Shown here in pieces: positions 6,916-11,420 of a stretch of 11,420 nucleotides of DNA (positions within the stretch are counted from its first letter, which is position 1; every line of letters begins with the position of its first letter). Source of the DNA: Clostridia bacterium (lineage in GTDB: Bacteria > Bacillota > Clostridia > Oscillospirales > Oscillospiraceae); assembly GCA_021153265.1 (NCBI GenBank), contig JAGKTU010000070.1:1-11420 (forward strand). The letters are read 5' to 3'. The notes under the pieces were generated by a model. It did no database searches, was not told the origin of the DNA, and worked only from the letters and a program-made list of their open reading frames with translations. Position numbers and translations under genes: made by a program.

Positions 6916-7935
6916 TTATTCACTCCCCCGGGAGAGCTGAATGATGGCCTCCGCCAGCACATCCGCTGCCCGCAGGGCTTCCTCATGGGTATTGCCCGCC
7001 GCACCCACCTCGATGAGCAGGGCGCCGGTGATCAGATCCTGATTGAACCGCTGCTCCCGGAGGGTCAGCGGCCGGGTGACCCCCGGGGCGATGCGCTCCA
7101 ACTGGGCGTGGAGTTTCAGCCCCAGAGCGAGGTTTTCCTCCCAGTTTGGGTGCTTCCGGGTGGCGTTTGTGCCGATGACCACCATCAGCTGGGCGCAGTC
7201 CTTGCCGTCTACTTTCGCGTGGGTGCGCATCTGGTTGTCAATATCCCCGGAGGCATCCCGGTGGAGGTCTAAAATCAGGCGGATGGAGGGGTATTTTTCC
7301 AAATATTCCGCCGCCGCATTCCGCGAATGGGTGTAAGAGCCATTGTAGGAGGGGTAGTCGTGGAGTTCCCGGTCGTGGATCACGGAAATGCCCTGCTGTG
7401 TTAAGTATTCAGCCACCCGGTCACCGATGGAGACCATGTTGTAATGTTCGTCCAGAGTGCGAAAATGGGAGGACTCCTTATAGTTTTCGCCCTTTGACTT
7501 GGTGTAACTCTCGGTGGTGTGGGTGTGCAGGATCAGCACCGTCGGCTGATCCCCCTGTAGATTCCAGTTAAGGGACTGGGTGAGCAATTTTTCCATATCC
7601 GGGCGAAAGTCGCAGGAATAGCGGATCTTGATCCCGGACATATCGGATGCCGAGAAGCTGGGAATCGCCATCGTCTGCACCGCAGGTGGCTCGGTGGGAA
7701 CATCGATCTGTTGGGTTGGGGCTTCCGTGGCAGGAGGACTGGTCGCAGAAGATTCCCCCTCTTGTGTGGGATGAACCACCCGGCCCGTCTCCAGATACAG
7801 CAGAAAACTTTGATTTTTCGGGTCGCTGAGCCAGCGCAGGAGCTTGTCCGCCAGTCCCCCGGACATGAGTCTGAACACAATGGCGCAGGCCAGAGCCGCC
7901 GCCCCGGCACGAAGGGTGCGCTGATGCTGATCCAT
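6916..7935 (-). CDS. spoIIP: Stage II sporulation protein P (SpoIIP), peptidoglycan amidase/endopeptidase
   Basis: The 339-residue protein has an N-terminal membrane anchor (about 10-28), a low-complexity Ser/Thr/Pro/Glu-rich linker (about 55-90) and a C-terminal SpoIIP domain (about 130-335). Visible hallmarks are VLILHTHTTESY (133-144), THSRN (202-206), LDLHRDA (222-228) and the late LIEVG (307-311). These His and Glu residues are candidates for the zinc site and catalysis. In Bacillus and Clostridioides, SpoIIP cuts peptidoglycan stems and strands with SpoIID and SpoIIM to drive forespore engulfment. An in-frame start at 8028 would overlap the upstream regulator gene. The ATG at 7935 has GGAGG 6 bases upstream and gives a short cytoplasmic tail before the anchor, so I use it. 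The common neighbour gpr is absent; the gene upstream is an XRE regulator, 61 bases away. No convincing sigma-E promoter was found by eye. Confidence 0.92.
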   Translation of the reverse strand: MDQHQRTLRAGAAALACAIVFRLMSGGLADKLLRWLSDPKNQSFLLYLETGRVVHPTQEGESSATSPPATEAPTQQIDVPTEPPAVQTMAIPSFSASDMSGIKIRYSCDFRPDMEKLLTQSLNWNLQGDQPTVLILHTHTTESYTKSKGENYKESSHFRTLDEHYNMVSIGDRVAEYLTQQGISVIHDRELHDYPSYNGSYTHSRNAAAEYLEKYPSIRLILDLHRDASGDIDNQMRTHAKVDGKDCAQLMVVIGTNATRKHPNWEENLALGLKLHAQLERIAPGVTRPLTLREQRFNQDLITGALLIEVGAAGNTHEEALRAADVLAEAIIQLSRGSE

Positions 7936-7996
7936 GAACCGCCTCCAGTGGTGCGTGTCGAAATAATCGTAAAGTGCAGAAAATTGACGATTGCCG

Positions 7997-8359
7997 TCAC
8001 CCGCAGGAACAGCTCTCATCCTCCGCACCGATGAGCAGCGCGGCGAAAAGAACCGTCAGTTCCTGCCGGGTAAATGGACGGTCGATGCGCCTGTCCAGCC
8101 GGGCTTCCGCGGCCTGTATGCGGCTGGCCAGCAGGGCGTGGATCTGCTGCTGTTCCGCGTCGGATACCTGTCCCGTCATCAGATAGTCCAGAGAAACCCG
8201 GAAACACCGCGCCAGAGCGATCAGCGTGTCCACCGATGGCTCCCGGCGGCCCTGTTCGTACATTCCGATGGCGCTGGGGCTGACCTGCAGCCGCTGGGCC
8301 AGCTCCGATTGACTCATGTTTGCCTGCCGCCGCAGGGCGGCGATCCGTGTGCCAAGCAT
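7997..8359 (-). CDS. XRE-family transcriptional regulator
   Basis: The 120-residue protein has a classic Cro/CI-type HTH at about 3-59 (IAALRRQANMSQSELAQRLQ, then SPSAIGMYEQGRREPSVDTL, then RCFRVSLDYLMTG). A helical, charged region follows (about 66-112), probably for dimerisation, and the protein ends in ESCSCG. The ATG has GAGGTG 7 bases upstream. Repressors of this kind bind short inverted repeats and often control their own gene and a divergent one. The divergent region beside it carries four TACACA-type half-sites. The gene lies 61 bases upstream of spoIIP on the same strand and could share its transcript. Target and signal are unknown. Confidence 0.88.
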   Translation of the reverse strand: MLGTRIAALRRQANMSQSELAQRLQVSPSAIGMYEQGRREPSVDTLIALARCFRVSLDYLMTGQVSDAEQQQIHALLASRIQAAEARLDRRIDRPFTRQELTVLFAALLIGAEDESCSCG

Positions 8360-8402
8360 TTCGCATCACCTCGTTTGTGAACTGACTTCAACATACCACT
8401 TT

Positions 8403-8467
8403 CTGTGTAAAAAAACGGAAGAATTTTGGAACCTACACAGTTCGACTGATCTTACACATCATGTGTA
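8403..8467. promoter_or_regulatory. Cluster of TACACA/TGTGTA half-sites, candidate XRE operators
   Basis: Four half-sites are visible: CTGTGTA (8403-8409), TACACAG (8434-8440), TACACAT (8453-8459) and ATGTGTA (8461-8467). The last two form a perfect 15-bp palindrome centred on 8460. The first two face each other, 24 bases apart. All lie between the XRE gene and the divergent small-gene operon, and the palindrome ends one base before a TATAAT box. Binding by the neighbouring XRE protein is inferred from position only. Confidence 0.65.
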
Positions 8468-8468
8468 G

Positions 8469-8474
8469 TATAAT
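8469..8474 (+). promoter_or_regulatory. Predicted -10 box for the small-gene operon
   Basis: A perfect TATAAT follows the 15-bp palindrome by one base. At spacings of 16 to 19 bases upstream there is no good -35 box. The promoter may therefore be weak or need help, and anything bound at the palindrome would block or touch polymerase. Transcription would start near 8481, giving an AT-rich leader of nearly 90 bases that contains a direct repeat of CTGGAAA (8480-8486 and 8490-8496). Confidence 0.55.
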
Positions 8475-8568
8475 ATTAACTGGAAATAGCTGGAAAGAAA
8501 ATCGATTCCAAAACACAAAAATCGACGGCAAATTTCGGCAGTTTACCATAAGAAACGAGGTGTCAATT

Positions 8569-8703
8569 TTGATCCCACAGATCGAACCAATGTTGTACAC
8601 AGATATACAGAGTGAGGTCCCAAAGTCCGTTTGCCCCGTTTGCGGCGGCGTGCGGTATGCCCCCGGCGAGCACTGCCTGCGCTGCGAAAGGGGGAAGGTA
8701 TGA
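8569..8703 (+). CDS. Small zinc-ribbon protein
   Basis: The 44-residue protein has four cysteines as CPVC (22-25) and CLRC (36-39), spaced CX2C-X10-CX2C. This is a treble-clef or zinc-ribbon-like pattern that probably binds one zinc ion. No wider family is recognised. The start is a TTG at 8569 with GAGGTG (8557-8562) 6 bases upstream. A longer in-frame version from 8461 is rejected because its first codons would contain the -10 box. The stop overlaps the next gene's ATG as ATGA, implying translational coupling. It is the first gene of a three-gene operon ending in a sigma-like HTH protein, so a role in transcription is plausible but unproven. Confidence 0.68.
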   Translation: MIPQIEPMLYTDIQSEVPKSVCPVCGGVRYAPGEHCLRCERGKV

Positions 8704-8933
8704 CCCTATCCGAACTCAGCGAATGCTACGAAGCCGCCGCTGTTCCCCTGCGCCGGCGGCTGAAGGAACTGCGGGGGATGCTTGCGGCGGCGGAAGACCC
8801 GGAGGAAGTTTTCCACATCAAGCGCCGCATCGCGGAGCTGACCCCCATGCTCACCCAGATGAACGAGCTGGCGGAGCTGACGGCCCGATATTACGAAAGG
8901 GGGTACTACCGCAGTGAAAAATATACTCTATGA
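8700..8933 (+). CDS. Small helical protein of unknown function
   Basis: The 77-residue protein is predicted to be almost all helix. It is rich in Leu, Glu, Arg and Ala with heptad-like spacing at about 16-60 (VPLRRRLKELRGMLAAAEDP and IKRRIAELTPMLTQMNELAE), which suggests a coiled-coil hairpin. It ends in an aromatic, basic tail (ARYYERGYYRSEKYTL). The ATG at 8700 overlaps the zinc-ribbon gene's stop, and a purine-rich run (AAGGGGGAAGG) lies just upstream. An in-frame start at 8631 would overlap that gene heavily and is rejected. The 3' end overlaps the next gene by 20 bases. It may pair with the downstream HTH protein, but this is inference from the tight coupling. Confidence 0.7.
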   Translation: MTLSELSECYEAAAVPLRRRLKELRGMLAAAEDPEEVFHIKRRIAELTPMLTQMNELAELTARYYERGYYRSEKYTL

Positions 8934-9156
8934 GGGCTATCTGGGACCCCGGCTTCCCCGGGAGGTGCAGCTGAAGCGGGTGCAGCGGGTCATCCGGGAG
9001 GAACTGACGGAGCTGCAGCGGTATACGCTGGTGGCCTACTATTTTCAGGAGCAGAAACTCTCCCAAATCGCCGAGGAACGGGGCGTGAACAAGTCCACCG
9101 TCTGCCGTACCCTCCACCGGGCCGAGGAAAAACTGCGAAAATATCTGAAATATTAA
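8914..9156 (+). CDS. Sigma-70 region 4-like HTH DNA-binding protein
   Basis: The 80-residue protein resembles sigma factor region 4: LTELQRYTLVAYYFQEQKLS (31-50), then QIAEERGVNKSTVCRTLHRA (51-70) as the HTH, then EEKLRKYLKY. Region 2, needed to bind core polymerase and open the -10, is absent, so it is not a whole sigma factor. Stand-alone region 4 proteins are common in Bacillota prophages and integrative elements, where some activate late or excision genes. The start is a GTG at 8914, 10 bases after a GGGGG run (8899-8903), inside the end of the previous gene. It is the last gene of the three-gene operon and is followed at once by a hairpin. Its target promoters are unknown. Confidence 0.75.
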   Translation: MKNILYEGYLGPRLPREVQLKRVQRVIREELTELQRYTLVAYYFQEQKLSQIAEERGVNKSTVCRTLHRAEEKLRKYLKY

Positions 9157-9160
9157 AAAA

Positions 9161-9184
9161 GTGCCCCCTCTGACGAGGGGGCAC
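9161..9184. terminator. Hairpin terminator after the small-gene operon
   Basis: A perfect 10-bp stem, GTGCCCCCTC (9161-9170) with GAGGGGGCAC (9175-9184), closes TGAC, starting 4 bases after the upstream stop codon. On the plus strand it is followed by TAAAAACATTC, not a U-tract. On the minus strand it is followed by TTTTTTAATA. By sequence it is a better terminator for transcripts coming from matE than for the operon it adjoins. Confidence 0.75.
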
Positions 9185-9223
9185 TAAAAACATTCTCTTC
9201 CGGCGATGCGGACGGGAGGGGTA

Positions 9224-9324
9224 CACAGGGGAGAGCGTATTTGGCGCGCGGGAGCGCGACACACAGCGCCCTCCCCTGTGCCGCTTTCTTTGGTTACTTT
9301 CTTGTGCGGTTACAAGAAAGTAAC
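9224..9324. repeat. Composite intergenic repeat with two long inverted repeats
   Basis: CACAGGGGAG (9224-9233) pairs with CTCCCCTGTG (9271-9280) around a 37-base GC-rich centre that itself holds CGCG palindromes. After CCGCTTTCTTTG, a perfect 13-bp stem follows: GTTACTTTCTTGT (9293-9305) with ACAAGAAAGTAAC (9312-9324), loop GCGGTT. There is no open frame with a ribosome binding site. It lies between convergent genes, in the 3' tail of matE. The structure suggests a dispersed repeat or an mRNA-end stabilising element. Confidence 0.65.
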
Positions 9325-9333
9325 ATAGAGTTA

Positions 9334-10698
9334 TCAAGTTTTCTTCAGCATTTTGAAGAAAAACCGGAAGAACATTCCTGTCGTCACCGCGGCGGCGATG
9401 ATATCCGACACCGGCTCGGCAAGGAACACGGCAAAGGCTTTGCTCTCCGGCACGAAGAACACAGGCAGGATGAAGATCAGAGGGATCAGCAGGATGATCT
9501 TCCGCAGGCAGGCCATCAGCAAACTGATTTTCGCCTGTCCCAGCGCCATAAAGGCCTGCTGGCAGCTGATCTGGAAGCCCACGGAGAAGCCGCAGGCCAA
9601 AAATACCCGCATGGCCCAGGCGGTATAGTTCACCAGAGCGGCATCGTTGGTGAAAATTCCGGCGAAGAATTTGGGAATGATCATCAGCAGCGACCAGAAT
9701 ACCGTGGTATAGCCCACGCAGACGAAAAACTGGCAGAAGAACGCCTCTTTTACCCGATCCAGCTTCTTCGCACCGTAGTTATAGCTGATCAGAGGCTGGC
9801 CGCCCTGACAAATACCGCTCAGGGGCATGGTGATGAGCTGATTGATGGAGGTCAGCACCGTCATGGCACCCACCGCTACGTCACCGCCGAACCGGGCAAG
9901 GGACGAGGTGAAGCTGACGGAGAGGATGCTCTCTGTGGAGATCATCACGAAGCTGGAAATGCCCAGACCCAAGCAGGGCAGGATGATCTTGCCCTCCAGT
10001 TTCATGTTGCCGGGGCGCAGCTTCAGAATGGTCTTCTTTCCCGTGAGGAAACGGAGGATCCAAGTAGCGCTGACCGCCTGGCTCAGAACCGTTGCGATGG
10101 CCGCGCCCTTGACGCCCAGATTCAGACCGAACATCAAAATGGGATCGAGGACGATGTTGATCACCGCGCCGATGACGGTGGTGAGCATACTGATCTGGGC
10201 GAAGCCCTGGGTGGTGATGAAGGTGTTCATACCCATGACAGTCAGAACAAACACGCTGCCCAAGATATAAATTCTGCCGTACTGCACCGCAAAGGGCAGA
10301 GTTGCGTCACTTGCGCCAAACAGCCGCAGCAGGGTCGGAGCGGCAAAATACAGCGCAGCCGTCAGCACCGCTGCCAGCATCAGCAGCACGGTGAAGCAGT
10401 TGGCCAAGATCTTCTCGGCCTTTTCCTTGTCACCTTGTCCCAGCGCGATGGCCGCCCGGGGAGCACCGCCGGCGCCGCAGAGCATGGCGAAGGCGGTGAT
10501 CAGCATCAGAATGGGGGTAAACAGACCCACACCGGTGAGGGCGGAGGCACCCACCTCCGGCAGATGACCGATATAGATCCGGTCTACAATATTATATAGT
10601 AGGTTGACCACTTGACCAACCAGCGCAGGCACGGCCATTTTCAGCATCAATTTCTTGACACTGCCGGTACCCATATCCTGTTTTCCCTGTTGAGCCAT
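9334..10698 (-). CDS. MATE-family multidrug efflux transporter, MepA-like
   Basis: The 454-residue integral membrane protein has about 12 hydrophobic helices in two halves, the normal MATE length and fold. Family features include the N-terminal MAVPALVGQVVNLLYNIVDR block, the loop GGAPRAAIALGQGDKEKAEK after the second helix, and GGQPLISYNYGAKKLDRVKE at the start of the second half, which fits the MepA-like group. Such pumps export cationic drugs or toxic metabolites using sodium or proton gradients; the substrate here cannot be read from sequence. A longer frame begins at 10791, but the ATG at 10698 has GGAGGGGGG 8 bases upstream and gives a family-typical start. It lies 22 bases after marR, so it is probably cotranscribed and repressed by that regulator. 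Confidence 0.92.
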   Translation of the reverse strand: MAQQGKQDMGTGSVKKLMLKMAVPALVGQVVNLLYNIVDRIYIGHLPEVGASALTGVGLFTPILMLITAFAMLCGAGGAPRAAIALGQGDKEKAEKILANCFTVLLMLAAVLTAALYFAAPTLLRLFGASDATLPFAVQYGRIYILGSVFVLTVMGMNTFITTQGFAQISMLTTVIGAVINIVLDPILMFGLNLGVKGAAIATVLSQAVSATWILRFLTGKKTILKLRPGNMKLEGKIILPCLGLGISSFVMISTESILSVSFTSSLARFGGDVAVGAMTVLTSINQLITMPLSGICQGGQPLISYNYGAKKLDRVKEAFFCQFFVCVGYTTVFWSLLMIIPKFFAGIFTNDAALVNYTAWAMRVFLACGFSVGFQISCQQAFMALGQAKISLLMACLRKIILLIPLIFILPVFFVPESKAFAVFLAEPVSDIIAAAVTTGMFFRFFFKMLKKT

Positions 10699-10720
10699 GA
10701 TTTGTACCCCCCTCCAATCC

Positions 10721-11161
10721 TTACTCTTCCAAATTTGCGATATTGCAGCAGACCTTTTCCATAATGGCCCGCCATGCGGCGAACTCTTCATGAGTCAGGT
10801 CTGCGAAAATCCGGTCAAAATAGGCCTTCTGTGCCTTCTGTCCATCCCGGGCGATCTGAATGCCGGTTTCTGTCAGTTTCAGATGGGCAGTCCGACGATC
10901 CTCCGGGGAAAATCGGCGTTGCAGTAGCTCTTTGCCCTCAAGGGCATTCACGGACAGGGACACATGGGACTTTGCGATGCCCCGCCGCTCCACGATATCC
11001 ACAGCCCGGTCGAAGTCCGGGTTATTATGCAGGAACAGGATCACATCCAGTTCGTTCTGGGTCAGCCCCCAGCGGCTGCAGATGGGCTCCATGCGTCTGG
11101 CGTAGCTTTTTTTAGCTTTGCCCATAATGTCGAAATAATTGATGGCGTTGTGTGTCAGCAT
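10721..11161 (-). CDS. MarR-family transcriptional regulator
   Basis: The 146-residue protein has the MarR winged-helix fold. It has an N-terminal dimerisation helix (about 5-25), WGLTQNELDVILFLHNNP (31-48), a recognition helix region (about 54-77, VERRGIAKSHVSLSVNALE) and the wing SPEDRRTAHLKLT (85-97). Long C-terminal helices complete the dimer interface. The ATG has GAGGT about 7 bases upstream. It leads a two-gene operon with a MATE pump, the usual arrangement in which a MarR dimer represses its own operon until a toxic ligand releases it. Two similar palindromes flank its promoter. CC at 138-139 could sense oxidation, but this is speculative. The inducer is unknown. Confidence 0.92.
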   Translation of the reverse strand: MLTHNAINYFDIMGKAKKSYARRMEPICSRWGLTQNELDVILFLHNNPDFDRAVDIVERRGIAKSHVSLSVNALEGKELLQRRFSPEDRRTAHLKLTETGIQIARDGQKAQKAYFDRIFADLTHEEFAAWRAIMEKVCCNIANLEE

Positions 11162-11176
11162 AGCGGTTACCTCAAT

Positions 11177-11192
11177 TGTTCGTTTTTGAACA
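11177..11192. promoter_or_regulatory. Candidate MarR operator at the transcription start
   Basis: TGTTC (11177-11181) and GAACA (11188-11192) form a 16-base inverted repeat that matches the upstream palindrome (11235-11250) at 12 of 16 positions. It overlaps the predicted transcription start of marR-matE, just downstream of the -10 box, where a bound dimer would block polymerase. Confidence 0.65.
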
Positions 11193-11197
11193 TATTT

Positions 11198-11226
11198 AGT
11201 ATAACACGGCGGCTATGGCATGTCAA
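11198..11226 (-). promoter_or_regulatory. Predicted sigma-A promoter for marR-matE
   Basis: On the minus strand, a perfect TTGACA (complement at 11221-11226) and TATACT (complement at 11198-11203) are separated by exactly 17 bases. Transcription would start near 11191. This is the best promoter in the window and suggests that expression is limited by repression rather than by promoter strength. Confidence 0.82.
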
Positions 11227-11234
11227 TCCTAAAT

Positions 11235-11250
11235 GGTTCAATTTTGAACC
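11235..11250. promoter_or_regulatory. Candidate MarR operator upstream of the -35 box
   Basis: GGTTCAA (11235-11241) and TTGAACC (11244-11250) are perfect 7-base arms around TT. The outer bases T11234 and A11251 extend the symmetry to 18 bases. It lies 8 bases upstream of the marR -35 box. The size and AT-rich centre fit a MarR dimer site. Confidence 0.68.
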
Positions 11251-11283
11251 AAATGTGAGATAAATTGTAGTTTAGCCGGCGCA

Positions 11284-11339
11284 GCCCAAAGCCTTCCCCT
11301 GGGGGAAGGTGGCACGGCGTGAGCCGTGACGGATGAGGG
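11284..11339. repeat. Dispersed palindromic repeat element, right copy
   Basis: In order: GCCCAAAG (11284-11291), a CCTTCCCC/GGGGAAGG palindrome (11292-11309), CACGGC (11313-11318) pairing with GCCGTG (11323-11328) around GTGA, then GATGAGG (11332-11338). It is the reverse complement of the left-end element in plan. The boundary boxes match closely, while the small hairpin has different bases. It lies about 120 bases upstream of the marR gene start and contains no gene. Confidence 0.78.
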
Positions 11340-11354
11340 TTTTCTGGGCGTAAA

Positions 11355-11373
11355 GTTTCATTAAGTCTGAAAC
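11355..11373. repeat. Small inverted repeat between repeat units
   Basis: GTTTCA (11355-11360) pairs with TGAAAC (11368-11373) around TTAAGTC. It sits in the roughly 50-base gap between the right repeat element and the truncated unit at the window's end. No gene is seen in 11251-11420. Confidence 0.35.
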
Positions 11374-11391
11374 AGATTGCAAATCGAAGCT

Positions 11392-11420
11392 TTTCTGCCC
11401 GCATTCCTCATCAGTCAAAA
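11392..11420. repeat. Truncated repeat unit at the right edge
   Basis: These 29 bases are identical to positions 4-32. Allowing one mismatch, the last 32 bases match the first 32. The unit includes the CCTCATC boundary box and the first part of the hairpin arm, then is cut by the window edge. It is in the same orientation as the left element and faces the element at 11284-11339 tail to tail, like the pair at 5096-5192. Confidence 0.8.

Noticed and set aside
5382..7004. 540-codon open frame antisense to rpoD
   Set aside because: It lies opposite the unmistakable rpoD gene. It is rich in His, Gln, Gly and Leu as expected of a shadow of GC-rich codons, has no ribosome binding site and resembles no family.
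7985..7999. TGACG-ATTGC-CGTCA inverted repeat at the end of the XRE gene
   Set aside because: The arms are only five bases and overlap the stop codon, with no T-run, so it is too weak to call a terminator or operator.
8461..8703. 80-residue version of the zinc-ribbon protein starting at ATG 8461
   Set aside because: The TATAAT box at 8469-8474 would fall inside the coding region and no ribosome binding site precedes 8461. The TTG at 8569 has GAGGTG at ideal spacing.
8700..9156. A split sigma factor made of the 77- and 80-residue proteins
   Set aside because: The 80-residue protein fits region 4, but the 77-residue partner lacks the aromatic and basic signature of region 2 (nothing like the FSTYATWWIRQ segment in SigA). 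I can only call it a helical partner.
9241..10599. 452-codon open frame antisense to matE
   Set aside because: It lies opposite a clear MATE transporter, starts inside the intergenic repeat, and has the low-complexity His/Gln/Gly/Asp composition of a shadow frame.
1..11420. CRISPR array, tRNA or rRNA genes, insertion sequence or integrase
   Set aside because: No evenly spaced direct repeats, tRNA cloverleaf, rRNA core sequence, transposase or recombinase was found. The repeats present are few, palindromic and widely separated.

Overview
The window looks like chromosome from a spore-forming, low-to-moderate-GC Gram-positive of the class Clostridia, probably an Oscillospiraceae/Ruminococcaceae-type gut bacterium. 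This placement is inferred from a SpoIIP sporulation amidase, the Bacillota-style lepA-hemW pair, a compact SigA, strong AGGAGG-type ribosome binding sites, GC-rich coding sequence separated by AT-rich promoters, and several small dispersed palindromic repeats between genes. No gene was compared with a database.

Layout from left to right. A palindromic repeat and a non-coding stretch lead to a good promoter and a DUF2207-type membrane protein (297-1994, +). It converges on the translation operon lepA-hemW (5057 back to 2037, -), with a shared terminator at 2001-2024. lepA and rpoD diverge from an AT-rich control region (5073-5447) that holds one promoter for each, an 8-bp-arm inverted repeat between them, and a two-unit palindromic repeat inside the predicted lepA leader. 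rpoD (SigA, 5448-6593, +) is followed 21 bases later by an uncharacterised 68-residue membrane protein. Both converge on spoIIP (7935 back to 6916, -) across a shared terminator at 6871-6896.

Upstream of spoIIP is an XRE-family repressor-like gene (8359 back to 7997, -). It diverges from a compact set of three small genes (8569-9156, +): a 44-residue zinc-ribbon protein, a 77-residue helical protein and an 80-residue sigma-70 region 4-like HTH protein. The divergent region carries four copies of a TACACA-type half-site, two of which form a perfect 15-bp palindrome touching a TATAAT box. This looks like a small, possibly phage-derived regulatory module, and it is the least explained part of the window.

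The right end is a marR-matE operon (11161 back to 9334, -): a MarR regulator and a MepA-like MATE efflux pump. It has a consensus promoter flanked by two similar palindromes that are good candidates for MarR operators.

Both ends of the window lie in copies of the same dispersed repeat: the first 32 and last 32 bases match at 31 positions. This would fit either two genomic repeat copies or an assembly contig that broke at repeats. Comparing the copies shows that their hairpin arms differ in sequence but keep base pairing.
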